A DNA stretch of 64,000 bases from Corbicula japonica. Lineage: Eukaryota > Mollusca > Bivalvia > Venerida > Cyrenidae. The notes under the pieces are model-generated. The model saw only the letters and a program-made list of their open reading frames with translations, had not been told where the DNA came from and did no database searches. Shown here piece after piece: positions 21,801-28,820 of this stretch; position 1 is the first letter of the stretch, and every line of letters begins with the position of its first letter. The DNA is taken from positions 524,501-588,500 of the forward strand of contig JAZAYU010000115.1 in the NCBI GenBank assembly GCA_038501625.1, written 5' to 3'. The position numbers were made by a program, and so were the translations under genes.

Positions 21801-24395
21801 GGTAGTGTGAGGAAGTCTATCAGAAAGTCAGTTCTGTCCCTAATCTGTTCTGAAGACATACCATGTAAGGTACCAAAGTACTTGAGGGTCTCTGCTATCG
21901 TGAGATCTGTAAATAATGCCGTCTCCTGCAAGTTATCACATGTAATTAGAACATCTGTGTATTCTAAAATTACTTTCAGTGGTATTCACCCATTACTCCA
22001 TACATACACCATTATTGCATGTGCAAAATGTATAGATCCCGATAAATTCATGCCATCTGATCGGGATCACTGTTTGCTTTTAGGTTCATTAGGTTATTTC
22101 TGACCAAAATGCAAGCGGTGTTGTACTTGAGCTATCTGATCTTGATCTACACTAGTTGCACATGCTTTAAAACACATATAAACTAAATAAAGGGTTAAAA
22201 ATGTGATGCAAACTGCAGAAAGAGGCTAAGAAATATCTGTATTTACATCATTAGACTGGTTTTAGCCTTGAACAAAATTAAGATTTATCTTGGTATCTTG
22301 CTCATACCTCCAAAAAGCTTCAAACTTGTAAACTGTCCAGGGCTAACGATTATAAAACTGAGATTGGAGACATGTTTTATAATCTATGTCCCAGTTTCCA
22401 GTCTCAGTTTTAACCCTTTCCTCGATATACACATGGACAAATAGCGTAGATCCAGATCAGCTGGCACATTCGTGCCATCTGATCACGATCTGCACTGTTC
22501 GCTAAATTAGGTTATTTCTGACCAAAACGCAACCAGTGCAGATCCTGATCAGACGGCATGGATGTGCCGGCTAATCTGGATATACACTGGTCACACACAG
22601 TTAAAAATGAGTATATATGGAGGAAAGGGTCGATTTTTGGGGCTTGACAGTTTATTTTATACCTGAGGCATGTACCCAACCATGCTTCCTGGCACCTTGT
22701 GACCTCTAGCTCCAGGTGTGTCCCCCAGAACAATCACATGACCACTGTCTATGTGCAGGCGACCAATCACACATCTTAACAGAGTTGTTTTTCCACATCC
22801 ACTTGGACCTAGCAAACCATATCTGCAGAAAACAAACTGCTGAACAAATAGATGGGTACAAGTCAACATTTTATAATATTTTATTGTGTTGCAAAATTAT
22901 GATGGACTTCACAGTTGAACAGAATTACACAAACTTTTTTACACATGAAAGTGCATGTTATGTATTCATATTTTAATAAAGCCATTTTGCCATTAAAATT
23001 TACACACCAATTTCATGTGATTTTCAAAAATGATTGAACATATGTCTGCATGCATATTACACAATTTTTTCAAACTTCTTACGACGTGCATGTCAGATTC
23101 ACAGCTTTACACAAGTTAGTTGAATATGGTGACATCTTTTAGATTCAGAGAAATCCATTTATATTTGTCAGCATGAAATGCCATTGTTTTCAAGTCATTA
23201 ATAATTTGATGATTCCTAAATTTTTCACTTTAACCTAACATTTACATACACAGCTATACATTATGAGTTTGTTTTTTTTATATTTTCAGATCTTTTGACA
23301 ATTAAACCCATGAAACTTTGTACCAATACACACAAATACATGTACCAGTAAATTTGTACTTCAGATATATTTAACGAATTACAGCCGTACTTCGATAATT
23401 CGAACTCAATCGGACCAAGAAAAAAGTTCGAATTATTGACAGTTCAAAATATCAAAGTTATGTTGAATGACCTAAGTGGATACTATATGTTCAGGTAGTC
23501 TAGGTCTGTCAACCTATAGTATCATGTTTGAAGTGAAATTTAAAAAAAAAAACACAACATTTTAAACCAAATATTTATTATTTTTTGTTTAATTTTATTT
23601 TTAAAAATATATATAAGCATGTTCAAGATACGCATGTGCATATCTCGAATATAGTTTTCAATACGTTTGAAAAAGTATACCGTCAACAGACAATTATGAG
23701 CACACATATGTGGTCTCGCCGTTTGATGCTGATAGGCTATGACTAACTTTCATTTTAATGTTTGTTATACTGTATGTGCAATCATAAATTGTGCAATTCA
23801 CTTTGTTTTAATATGCAAATGTTAATTATTTTTAGATTTTCTTTAAATATAGTAATCATGTTCTGGTAACATTATAATAAGATCAAATGTAATTAACAGT
23901 ATTTGTTTGTTACATGTATCACATTGCTTGATTAATGTATCTTGTCAATTTCAAAACGTGCATTAATCATACGATGCCGCTATTGTTAAAGCATGAATAC
24001 TTTGACCTGTCATAATTTTGAGCAATAAATTTCAATTAGTTCGAAATATTGAGAGTGAAATGAATAGAAAATTAAATGACAGGACTGGACATTGAGTTCA
24101 AAATATCGGGTGTTCAAATTATCGAAGGTTATTATATAGCAATTTTGCTGGGACCGAGATAGGAGTTTGAAATATCTACGGTGTTTGAATTATCAAAGTT
24201 CAAATTAAAGAAGTTGGCCTATACTTACATGCTTCCACGAGGAACAGTTATGTTCAAACTGTTAAGAACATGCAATTTGCCATATGATTTGTTCACATCT
24301 CTTCCCCATATAGCTGCTGGATACTGTGTGAAGTCTGATCTGCTGGGGGCCCTGGGGACATCACCTTGGGCCTCATAATCTCTCAGGGTTGCCAT
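724..24395 (-). CDS. ABC half-transporter, ABCH type (ABCG20/23-like), 19 coding exons, complete
   Basis: This gene encodes a membrane ATPase that, by family, moves lipids or other hydrophobic substrates; the substrate cannot be read here. Joining 19 GT-AG exons gives 721 residues, close to family size, with every intron phase matching. The nucleotide-binding domain (about residues 30-255) has Walker [11 protein letters not shown]-loop YMPQ, signature LSGGQ, Walker B LLILDEP, D-loop GVDP and switch-H LTTHY. The membrane half (about 357-721) has about six hydrophobic segments and the ABC2-membrane pattern, including FMAPGVI, GMLDR, LISGILWP, MPVWLRY and RGYLVSAGW. The start is the first in-frame Met after an in-frame stop in the proposed upstream exon. 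Its NBD-then-TMD order and motifs fit invertebrate ABCH/'ABCG20-like' proteins. The odd feature is that introns 5, 6 and 14 contain minisatellites built from the adjoining splice junction. ABCG is the alternative subfamily name. Confidence 0.93.
851..1085. mobile_element. TTAA palindromic MITE copy (diverged)
   Basis: TTTTAACCCTTCACTTCATG to CATGAAGTAAC, with TTCTGACCAAGAAG centre and GATCTGGATCTACACTGG right half. Lies in ABC intron 18. Confidence 0.65.
1167..1382. mobile_element. TTAA palindromic MITE copy (diverged)
   Basis: TTAACTCTTTAATCCATGG, AACAGTGTGGATCCAGATCA and GGTTATTTCTGACCAAGAAG mark the left half and centre. Lies in ABC intron 18. Confidence 0.65.
1910..2064. mobile_element. 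TTAA palindromic MITE, right-half copy
   Basis: Only the centre and right half remain, ending TATGGAGGAAAGGGTTAA. The 5' part is missing. Confidence 0.65.
2102..2206 (-). CDS. ABC gene exon 18
   Basis: Encodes [20 protein letters not shown] then [15 protein letters not shown], the strongly conserved (I/L)(I/L)WPxExMPxWLRY motif of ABC2-type exporters. Acceptor CTACAG, donor GTTAGA. Confidence 0.94.
2283..2524. mobile_element. TTAA palindromic MITE, best-preserved copy
   Basis: TTAACCCTTTCCTCCAT to TATGGAGGAAAGGGTTAA. Each half is itself a palindrome: AGTGTAGATCCAGATCAGCC pairs with GATCAGGATCTGCACTGG-type sequence. The centre is TTTTGGTCAGAAATAACCTA. This copy defines the family used in the following entries. 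Confidence 0.85.
3297..3470. mobile_element. TTAA palindromic MITE, internally deleted copy
   Basis: TTAACCCTTTACTCTATAC, ACAGTATAGATCCAGATCAG and GTCAGAAATAACCTAATAAA are present. The right inner palindrome is deleted. Lies in ABC intron 17. Confidence 0.6.
3555..3641 (-). CDS. ABC gene exon 17
   Basis: Encodes [20 protein letters not shown] then SYFPLLLIS, the family pattern SxICxDExSAxxxxxGSxxPxxLLSG and transmembrane segment 5. Acceptor TTCAG, donor GTATGT, phase 1 at its end. Confidence 0.92.
3885..3957 (-). CDS. ABC gene exon 16 (TM4)
   Basis: Encodes [20 protein letters not shown] then GMAL, matching the family LxWVxLLxxLQGxxGM. Acceptor TTTCAG, donor GTAAGT. It is separated from exon 15 by a 6.1-kb repeat-filled intron. 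Confidence 0.92.
4284..5496. mobile_element. Array-bearing element, family 1 (ATACCCCCACA ends)
   Basis: Left ATACCCCCACA, right TTTGTGGGGGTAT. Inside are about seven units of roughly 130 bp with AACAGTGACCTTGAC and GTTTCATGAGTTATCATCC. Then come a CGACCGACCGACAGACCGAC tract (5425-5449) and a terminal hairpin TACCCCCTCAAAC/GTTTGTGGGGGTA. It lies in ABC intron 15. Confidence 0.72.
5681..5850. mobile_element. 170-bp MITE
   Basis: Inverted ends GAAACCCTCATCAAGACCA / GTGGTCTTAATAGAGGTTT enclose AT-rich sequence. It lies in ABC intron 15. The superfamily is not determined. Confidence 0.55.
6932..7493. mobile_element. 565-bp MITE with AATAGGCCACA ends, copy A
   Basis: Left AGTCAATAGGCCACAAACAA, right TTGACTTGTGGCCTATTTGAC. 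The body TGATGTTTTATAAAATATTT and GTGGGAAAACAATT recurs at 54807-55785 in the same orientation. Confidence 0.65.
7676..7909. mobile_element. TTAA palindromic MITE copy, nested
   Basis: TTACCCTTTTACTCTAC to ACATGGAGGAAAGGGTTAA. Full length, inside the 5922-9765 element. Confidence 0.75.
10023..10126 (-). CDS. ABC gene exon 15 (TM3), next to an acceptor-containing array
   Basis: Encodes 34 residues, [20 protein letters not shown] then [14 protein letters not shown], matching the family pattern xxxEIMLxHxITQxLxxxVQVA. The first roughly 65 bases plus the acceptor are repeated upstream about 12 more times. The real 3' part (from VQVAVLL) is unique. The acceptor at 10127-10128 is supplied by the adjoining repeat copy. 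Confidence 0.88.
10060..10915 (-). repeat. 66-bp minisatellite made of the intron 14/exon 15 junction
   Basis: About 13 copies. The CCATT landmark falls at 10121, 10187, 10253, 10319, 10385, 10451, 10517, 10583 (exact 66-bp steps), then at irregular spacings to 10905. On the minus strand each unit is GTTGTTGTTTCAG (acceptor) followed by the first roughly 50 bases of exon 15. Copies at 10187-10583 are open in the exon frame and each encodes 22 residues of the [20 protein letters not shown] type. Confidence 0.95.
11205..11292. mobile_element. Foldback MITE, second family, partial
   Basis: ATAAAACTGAGATTAGAAAC, CAGCCAATCAGATCCTTGAG and CCCAGTTTTATTATC. Shortened arms, in ABC intron 14. Confidence 0.6.
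11414..11502 (-). CDS. ABC gene exon 14 (TM2)
   Basis: Encodes [17 protein letters not shown], transmembrane segment 2, then [13 protein letters not shown]. The pattern (E/D)(R/K)KxGxLDR is the cytoplasmic turn of ABC2 exporters. The donor is CAG|GTTTGT and it ends in phase 1. Confidence 0.92.
11823..11893 (-). CDS. ABC gene exon 13
   Basis: Encodes [20 protein letters not shown] then VII plus two bases. [10 protein letters not shown] is the conserved re-entry into the membrane before TM2. Acceptor TCACAG, donor GTAAGT. Confidence 0.92.
12063..12184. mobile_element. TTAA palindromic MITE, right-half copy
   Basis: TTAATTCATTAGGTTATTTC centre, GTGTAGATCCTGATCAGATG and the end AGAAAAGGGTTAA. 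Lies in ABC intron 12. Confidence 0.6.
12344..12459 (-). CDS. ABC gene exon 12 (extracellular loop)
   Basis: With the preceding split codon it encodes [20 protein letters not shown] then [19 protein letters not shown]. NYNPKLAxLP is a recognisable family motif. Acceptor TTACAG, donor GTAGGT, ends phase 0. Confidence 0.92.
12472..12620. mobile_element. Foldback MITE, second family, full copy
   Basis: GGGCCCAAGATCATAAAACT to TAGTTTTATGATTTTGGGCA. Near-perfect hairpin beginning 13 bases upstream of the ABC exon 12 acceptor (minus-strand sense). Confidence 0.8.
12628..12841. mobile_element. TTAA palindromic MITE copy (diverged)
   Basis: GTGCAGATCCAGATCAGCCG, GATCTGGATCTACACTGTTT and the TATGGAGGGTTAA end. 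It directly follows a foldback MITE in ABC intron 12. Confidence 0.6.
13291..13357. mobile_element. Foldback MITE, second family, collapsed copy at a splice donor
   Basis: GTGCCTAAGGTTATAAAACT to CTCAGTTTTATAAACCTGGCAC. The centre is lost and the right edge lies about four bases from the exon 11 donor at 13362. Confidence 0.7.
13363..13433 (-). CDS. ABC gene exon 11 (extracellular loop)
   Basis: Encodes about 24 residues, [20 protein letters not shown] then DST, with the family IDGSxI pattern. The donor GTAAGG is at 13362-13361 and a foldback MITE remnant ends only about four bases away inside the intron. Confidence 0.9.
14524..14633 (-). CDS. ABC gene exon 10 (extracellular loop)
   Basis: Encodes [19 protein letters not shown] then [17 protein letters not shown], matching the family pattern A(x)nVxxGxxWxVxxIGxNFT. 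The NFT is a potential N-glycosylation site. Acceptor TTGCAG and donor GTAAAT. Confidence 0.92.
14727..14858. mobile_element. Foldback MITE, second family, copy with shortened arm
   Basis: GTGCCCAAGGTTATAAAACT to CTCAGTTTTATAACCTCCAG. Lies in ABC intron 9. Confidence 0.75.
15259..15421 (-). CDS. ABC gene exon 9 (TM1 and start of extracellular loop)
   Basis: Encodes [20 protein letters not shown] as transmembrane segment 1, then [18 protein letters not shown], the start of the large first extracellular loop. Acceptor TTGTAG, donor GTAAGC, ends phase 0. Confidence 0.93.
15486..16178. mobile_element. 693-bp TTAA-flanked element
   Basis: TTAACCCTTTCGCTGCC at the left and GATGTGAAAGGGTTAA at the right give TTAA target sites with CCCTTTC/GAAAGGG ends, as in piggyBac-type elements. 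It is longer than the palindromic MITE that shares its ends. Confidence 0.62.
16225..16441. mobile_element. TTAA palindromic MITE copy
   Basis: TTAACCCTTTCCTGTATAG to GGAAAGGGTTAA with exact TTAA ends and a shortened left inner palindrome. Lies in ABC intron 8. Confidence 0.78.
16757..16983 (-). CDS. ABC gene exon 8 (linker and first membrane entry)
   Basis: Encodes about residues 282-356, a poorly conserved acidic linker (VDDDDVP) followed by [19 protein letters not shown], the conserved basic stretch before transmembrane segment 1. It ends with two bases of a Gly codon completed in exon 9. Confidence 0.91.
17351..17428 (-). CDS. ABC gene exon 7
   Basis: Encodes 26 residues, [20 protein letters not shown] then LVIPEQ. 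SLExVFLxLC is the conserved end of the nucleotide-binding domain in this family. Phase 0 at both ends, with acceptor TTCCAG and donor GTAGCC. Confidence 0.92.
17590..18560 (-). repeat. 27-bp minisatellite made of the exon 6/intron 6 junction
   Basis: On the minus strand each unit reads GTAAGTACTGAAAAA then TACCACATGTCT, that is the donor followed by a copy of the exon 6 end. About 18 near-identical copies lie at 18065-18540. Towards 17590 the units become progressively diverged (TCCTGTGGTATTTTTCAG forms on the plus strand). The two copies nearest the exon are 28 and 29 bp, so donor choice there changes frame. Confidence 0.94.
18540..18614 (-). CDS. ABC gene exon 6, flanked on both sides by minisatellites
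   Basis: Encodes 25 residues, [20 protein letters not shown] then KYHMS, the strand after the switch histidine (family pattern MRNGRxLAE). Phase 0 at both ends. The final codons AAATACCACATGTCT and the donor GTAAGTACT form the 27-bp unit tandemly repeated through intron 6. The upstream neighbour is the end of the 62-bp array. The exact donor is uncertain by one repeat unit, but phase and family length favour this one. Confidence 0.85.
18665..20150 (-). repeat. 62-bp minisatellite made of the exon 5/intron 5 junction
   Basis: About 23 tandem copies at a 62-bp period, the conserved CATTGTTGGCCTGTC core recurring from about 18731 to 20095. On the minus strand each unit carries the end of exon 5 (codons for ...[14 protein letters not shown]) followed by GTAAGTG. 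The copy at 20099-20145 is the real exon end. The array fills almost all of intron 5 (18615-20098). Most copies keep the ACTTAC donor on the plus strand; a few have lost it (for example near 19225 and 19847). Confidence 0.95.
20099..20198 (-). CDS. ABC gene exon 5 (switch-H)
   Basis: Encodes about residues 197-230: [20 protein letters not shown] then [13 protein letters not shown], with the switch histidine. It ends phase 0 at AAT|GTAAGTGT. Its last roughly 47 bases plus the donor are the unit that is repeated about 23 times through intron 5. I chose the copy contiguous with the unique upstream part of the exon as the real junction. Reading past this donor meets TGA after seven codons. Confidence 0.9.
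20583..20755. mobile_element. 173-bp full-length foldback element in ABC intron 4
   Basis: The arms ACAGTTATTTCATATTTGAT and their complement at the right end pair throughout, including GGGGATAGTGTTTTAAACTG against CAGTTCAAAACACTATCCCC. The element is essentially one long hairpin with a GCC-rich tip. Confidence 0.75.
20851..20958 (-). CDS. ABC gene exon 4 (signature and Walker B)
   Basis: With the last two bases of exon 3 it encodes the [16 protein letters not shown] signature, then LLILDEP (Walker B with the catalytic Glu replaced by the usual family LDEP arrangement) and GVDP (D-loop). The acceptor is GTAG and the donor GTTAGA. Intron 4 holds a 173-bp perfect foldback element at 20583-20755. 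Confidence 0.94.
21058..21185. mobile_element. Foldback MITE, second family, diverged copy
   Basis: TTTTAAAACTGAGATTGAAG, GGCTGAAATGAAGAAAAGTC and CAGATGCTTGAGGTTTGAGA. Lies in ABC intron 3. Confidence 0.6.
21771..21925 (-). CDS. ABC gene exon 3 (NBD helical subdomain)
   Basis: Encodes about residues 110-160, beginning [18 protein letters not shown], the segment after the Q-loop typical of this family, and ending ...RLICQL plus two bases of the next codon. It is bounded by TGCAG and GTATAC. The split codon is completed in exon 4 to give LSGGQ. Confidence 0.93.
21984..22198. mobile_element. TTAA palindromic MITE copy (diverged)
   Basis: ACCCATTACTCCATACATAC left end, TTAGGTTATTTCTGACCAAA centre, AAATAAAGGGTTAA right end. 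Lies in ABC intron 2. Confidence 0.65.
22340..22415. mobile_element. Foldback MITE, second family, collapsed copy
   Basis: GGGCTAACGATTATAAAACT and CCAGTCTCAGTTTTAACC remain. It abuts the TTAA MITE at 22410. Confidence 0.5.
22410..22630. mobile_element. TTAA palindromic MITE copy
   Basis: TTAACCCTTTCCTCGATATAC to GGAGGAAAGGGT. It ends 33 bases from the exon 2 donor of the ABC gene. Confidence 0.75.
22663..22822 (-). CDS. ABC gene exon 2 (Walker A)
   Basis: Encodes about residues 56-109. It opens [19 protein letters not shown], the P-loop that binds ATP phosphates, and ends GYMPQ, the Q-loop. Acceptor CTGCAG-equivalent and donor GTATAA flank it. It starts in phase 2 and ends in phase 0, matching its neighbours. 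Confidence 0.94.
23382..24213. mobile_element. Pogo/Tigger-like MITE ending at the exon 1 donor
   Basis: The left end follows TA: CAGCCGTACTTCGATAATTC. The right arm has GAATTATCAAAGTTC and GTTTGAAATATC as inverted partners of the left arm. AT-rich and non-coding. It ends about 14 bases from the ABC exon 1 donor at 24228. Confidence 0.6.
24229..24395 (-). CDS. ABC gene coding exon 1 (start codon)
   Basis: Residues 1-55 plus two bases, beginning [10 protein letters not shown] and ending in ...NITVPRGS. It covers the N-terminal beta strands ([16 protein letters not shown]) before Walker A. The exon continues upstream as 5' UTR to an acceptor at 24438-24439. The donor GTAAGT is at 24228-24227. 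A pogo-like MITE ends about 14 bases beyond this donor. Confidence 0.92.
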
Positions 24396-24437
24396 TATTA
24401 AGTTCTCTCTACCACTTTTGTTGACATATTTGGTGAG
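24396..24437 (-). other. 5' UTR part of ABC exon 1
   Basis: Between a good acceptor (TTTCTCAG at 24438-24445) and the ATG there are 42 bases with no other ATG in frame. This stretch is open in the coding frame. Joined to the proposed upstream exon, an in-frame TAA lies immediately before it, which fixes the start at 24395. Confidence 0.55.
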
Positions 24438-24499
24438 CTGAGAAATTCAAATTTAAAACCAATTAAGGAATATCAACTAAACAATGTTGGGCTTTTTTA

Positions 24500-24730
24500 A
24501 CAATTTATTCCATGGGATATTGCTATTATCCAATTTGATAACAGTGAAAATCAAGATCAGCCAACAAATCTGTGCCATCTCATCAGGATCTACACTTTTC
24601 ACTTACAGATTCATTAGGTTATTTCTGACCACAAAGTGACCTTTGTAGATCCAAATCAGATTGCATGGATGAGCCAGCAGATCTGGAACTACACTGGTCA
24701 CACTAGACTTAAAGCTACCACTGAAGCAGA
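24500..24730. mobile_element. TTAA palindromic MITE copy (diverged)
   Basis: TTTATTCCATGGGATATTGC, TCAAGATCAGCCAACAAATC and GATCTGGAACTACACTGGTC are recognisable. Lies in the long 5' intron of the ABC gene. Confidence 0.55.
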
Positions 24731-25079
24731 ATAATACACAGGCAAACAGGTTTTAGGCGGGACATGGAAACTGTGTAACAATCATCTTGATGCCAATAAT
24801 ATTTACAAAATGTTAAAGTCATTTAGTCAAGATCATACAACAAGGTTGTTAAGACTAAATTTTTAAGAACCCATTGGACCCAGTTCATTTACAGCAAAGT
24901 GACTAGGTCTTCTACCACTAAACACATAATGGAAAGGTTTCTAATGTAATGTGGGTAAGTCCCCACATGGAAACAATGGAAGAAGATACCTCCCCACCAT
25001 CCAGTCCAGTCAGGACTGTTTTTATATTATATGTCATAACATCTACATTGTATGTCATCTCAGTCACAATTTACTGTTT

Positions 25080-25272
25080 AGGGCTCTCACTAGACCTACA
25101 AATCAGGGAGAAGTTTTGTCATAATTTTACTGATTTATGGAGAAGTTTGCCGTCAACAATATTCTTTCCCTATAGTCTATACAAAATGACTTCTCCCATA
25201 GCTCAAGGAAGGGAGAAGTCTGGTAATTTTAGGGAGACCACTTCTCCCAAGTCTCCCTCTAATGAGAGCCCT
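25080..25272. mobile_element. 193-bp MITE
   Basis: Inverted ends AGGGCTCTCACTAGA / TCTAATGAGAGCCCT, with internal inverted GGGAGAAGT and ACTTCTCCC blocks. Confidence 0.65.
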
Positions 25273-25520
25273 GCTGTTATGCAAGGGTGGTTACTGGTCA
25301 TAGGATAAGAAAGTGGTTGTGAAGTTAATTAATAGAATAGTATTAAGAGACTGATATTTTTAAGTTAGAGCTTAGTCACCGAGTCCAATTGTTCATTATA
25401 GACCTTAGGAGGAGAACGCATGGATAGATCGGTTTTTCAGGAGGGAATTGAGTACTGTGGTTAGTTAATCGTCTAGCATTTCTTTGATAATGCATATATC
25501 AGATAAAGATATTACCTATG

Positions 25521-25745
25521 CTGATCTCCTATATTTACGCATGCGCAACCAGTGAAGATCCAGATCAGCCTGCACATTTGTGCCATCTGATCAGGATCTT
25601 CACTTGTCACATTTTGGTCAGAAATAACAGAACGAATAAAAAAGCAAACAATGTAGATCCTGTTCAGCTGGTACAGATGTGCCAGCTGATCTGGATCTAC
25701 ACTGTTTGCCCATGCAATAAAGGTATATATGGAGGAAAGGATTAA
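25521..25745. mobile_element. TTAA palindromic MITE copy
   Basis: CTATATTTACGCATGCGCAA, AGATCCAGATCAGCCTGCAC and the end TATATGGAGGAAAGGATTAA. The outer left end is lost. Confidence 0.7.
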
Positions 25746-25982
25746 ACGAACCTTTAGGATGAAACAAATGTCAAGGACTGCTTAACTGTCAGAATATTGA
25801 CTTTTAAAAAGCGATTTTGCCAGGTTTGCAGTTTTCTTGTGCAGCTGTTGAGAATGTTTTCAAAAGTTACAGAATTTTTGGTGAATTTGAGATGTCCATC
25901 GCCTAAAGTAAATATTAGAGATCTGCATAGGAAAAATCTTTCTTTGATTTATGCATTATCAAAGAAATGTGTGACGATTTAC

Positions 25983-27803
25983 CAGGGTTGGCTTATTGAC
26001 CGGTCAATTGAGTATTGACCGGGCCAGTGGTCAATACCGGTCAATATTGGTCATTACTGGTCAATAGTGGTCATTACTGGTCAATTAAATTTTATTCACA
26101 ACCAAACTGTCCAAAATGTTCTTAGAATCATTTAAAATCCTTTAGGCCCTTACAATAGCCCCTGTAAGGGCCTAAATGGTACTTCATTTATGGTTTAATA
26201 TTGGATAATCCTTAAATGAACACAACTCATTAATTGGTATGTTCCCATGTTCAATAAGTTATAGAAATATATTTTCTGCCGGTTAAGCAAATCAAATTAG
26301 GTGGAAAATAATTTCCTTTGACTGGGTAAGATCTTTTGAATGTACCCATCAAAAGTTGTTTTGTTCATTGGTTTAATGCACAAGTTCTCATGTGTATTGT
26401 TCTAAAATATATGGTCATTCAGCTTTGGGCATTCAACATTTACAGACACATTTTCTTAAGGACAAGGAAACTATAGTATATATATAAACAGCATGACATA
26501 TAGGCATTTATTGTCCAGCAATATTGACCTGGCACTTCATTAATTTTCGTAAAGGTCATTGAATATACACAGGTATCAGCGAAAACACCAATATATTATT
26601 CAATTTACACCTCAGTGATGTGTGGAGTATTGGAATAGATGCCGGACAATCGATCGTAACATTTACGAAAACTAACGAATATGAGGTCAAATGCAAGAGT
26701 GCCAGGTCAATATTGTTGGACAATATGATAAGTAACAGATTGAAATCAATAAATGTAGTATGCCCAAGTGCTCAGTACAATACTACATTATATGAAACAG
26801 TAAGACTTGGTTGTGCAAAGATCTGTGAGGTCAAAGGAGATCTGTGAGGTCAAAGGAAGTACAGTCACCCCTCAGTCACCTGACCATCCATTGTCAAACA
26901 CAAGTGTTAATTGGCAAGTGTAAAACACCTATTTTATGGTTATTGAATAATCCTTAAATAAACACATTGTCATCTTAATTGATATGTTCCAAAGTTCAAT
27001 AAACAAACAAAGTGTGACACAACACCCCTCCATCTCCTGACCATCCATTGTCATACACAAGTGTTAGTTGGCAAGAGTGTAACACCTACTGGTGGTGCAA
27101 AATTGCCTTTGCTTAAAATAAAGATTTTTCAATTTACTGAATCATAATCTGTTGATTGTTTATAAAACACTGAAATTAAAAGAATTCTTATTTTGTCTAA
27201 AAACTCACCAGGATAAAGCCAAAAAACTCATGTTAGGGGATTTTATGATCACATTGCTGAGGGAAATAAGACAATTTTTAACTGCAAAGCATGTTCAAGT
27301 GAAGTTAAGTTCTAAAGTAACTTAAGTAGAAATTAAATAAGAGTTTAAAAAGTTCAACTGACCAGTATTGACCACTTGGGGAGTAATGACCGGGACGGTT
27401 TTAACTGGTTAAAACTGCCGGTTTAAACCACAGGGCTTTTCATGCCTATATAACAGAGGCCTATAAAAGGCCTCTTCCCAATCCAAAATTATAGTATTTT
27501 TTCCCAATTGTGGCAAAAACTCTTCCCAAAATGCTAAGTAAGATGTCCAAAAATGGTAAAAACTCCTGGCAGGGGTGTTTGAAAATTGAAGTCTGAAAAA
27601 TGAAAAGCTTAAAAATTAGTTTTTAGTTAAAAATATCTATTACTTATCAATTTTATAAACTAGAACCCGTCTTTCAATTACTTTTGTTTTCCCAAAATAA
27701 ACAATTATCGCGCATAAATTTCCCAATTGGAAAGGCCAGAGCCTCTTCCCAATTTTCTGATGAAAAGCCCTGCACCAGGGGCGGTCAATTGGTGCCAACC
27801 CTG
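25983..27803. mobile_element. hAT-like 1.8-kb non-autonomous element
   Basis: Starts CAGGGTTGGCTTATTGACCG, ends GGTGCCAACCCTG, and is flanked by a perfect 8-bp repeat CGATTTAC (25975-25982, 27804-27811). The left subterminal region is an array of GGTCAATA/TGGTCATTACTGGTCAAT motifs. No transposase. A second element is nested at 27431-27772. Confidence 0.85.
27431..27772. mobile_element. 342-bp element with CAGGGCTTTTCAT ends, copy 1
   Basis: Ends CAGGGCTTTTCAT / TGATGAAAAGCCCTG, with GGCCTATAAAAGGCCTCTTC near the left end. The same element recurs at the same length but opposite orientation at 29825-30166. It is nested near the right end of the hAT-like element. Confidence 0.8.
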
Positions 27804-28084
27804 CGATTTACTAACTACAGTACTCGATTCCCTCCTGAAAATTGGATCTATCCATTCATTCTCCTGCTGGTGTCTTTAGTGAACGATTGGACTCGGTGTT
27901 TGTTGAAAGTTTTGACCAGCTACGTTTTGCCCTTCAACTCAATCCTCGCCCGTTATGATGGATGCAGCCAGCAGAGCTTTCAGGATCAATAGGAGGTACT
28001 TGTTGCTGTTGCTTGTTGCAAGAAGTGTAGTTTTGACAGTCCCTGCTTGAAGTTGAAAGATACCTAGTCAGGAGCTTCTGTTGA

Positions 28085-28180
28085 TGTGGCAGATTTGGTT
28101 GGAAACAGTAGCCTAGACCAGGACTCAAAATTTGGTCCTCCAGCTTATTGTGCTGACCCTCTACCAATTGAGCTACGAAA
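28085..28180 (-). mobile_element. tRNA-derived SINE fragment
   Basis: The minus strand carries a good A box, TAGCTCAATTGGTAGAGG (28158-28175), and a degenerate B box (TTTTGAGTCC). This is followed by GGTCTAGGCTACTGTTTCCA, shared with the next copy. It is not a functional tRNA because no cloverleaf is complete. Confidence 0.65.
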
Positions 28181-28304
28181 TCTACTACTTTCCTCGCAAC
28201 TAATACAAGACATTTTCAACTTACTTGGAAATGTTCGCAAGGGTCTGCCTAGGTTCAAGTAGAATTCCCCAGTCACAAGCTTTGCAAGAGTTATCACCCT
28301 GCCA

Positions 28305-28418
28305 ACAACACCAATGTGACAGATTTGGGTTGGAAAGAGTAGCCTTGACCAGGATTCAAACCTCGGACCTCCGGCTTACCGTGCAGTCGCTCTAATTGAG
28401 ATACGGAGGCCGCAGGTA
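28305..28418 (-). mobile_element. tRNA-derived SINE fragment, second copy
   Basis: The minus strand has an A-box relative TATCTCAATTAGAGCGA and a B box GGTTTGAATCC, then the shared CAAGGCTACTCTTTCCAACC body. It runs in the same orientation as the copy at 28085-28180. Confidence 0.68.
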
Positions 28419-28611
28419 CAAAATCTACTACACCGATGGGCCATTGGCCTGGTTTTATAACATGTGCGGGTGTTAACAGTAAATTTTTTCTCTAAATGGG
28501 GAAAAGGTTGCAAAGGTTAAGGTCAAACACACAACTTTTAACTACCAGTCAATATTGACGTTAGTAACACTAGATAACTTACCAGTCAGTACGAAATTTC
28601 TTGGTACTTAC

Positions 28612-28765
28612 CTCTTAAATTTCAGAGCGGATAAAATTTAATAATCAACTACTTGCGTCTTAACACTAAGGCAACAGAAAACTTTGTGACAGCGTACGGT
28701 ATAACAGGAATATTGATGTACCGATGTTGTAATATCCTGGAAGTCATGAAGTAGGACAAGTTAAA
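28612..28765 (-). other. Probable non-coding first exon of the ABC gene
   Basis: A strong minus-strand donor (AAGAG|GTAAGTACC) ends a stretch with no long frame, only a short upstream ORF starting at ATGACTTCC. A weakly TATA-like TTTTTAATAAAAC lies just upstream near 28.78 kb. It would splice to 24437 across a 4.2-kb intron. The 5' limit is a guess. An alternative acceptor (TTCCAG) at about 28740 could make it an internal UTR exon. Confidence 0.4.
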
Positions 28766-28820
28766 TAAAGTTATTTCCCTTCGTTTTATTAAAAACACGG
28801 ATATCGGTATGCTCTCAAAT

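Noticed and set aside
27684..28167. Open frames on both strands at the right end of the hAT-like element
   Set aside because: They run across element and SINE boundaries and show no domain or splice support.
28085..28418. tRNA genes suggested by A- and B-box sequences
   Set aside because: No complete cloverleaf or acceptor stem. The shared non-tRNA body in two copies shows they are SINE fragments.
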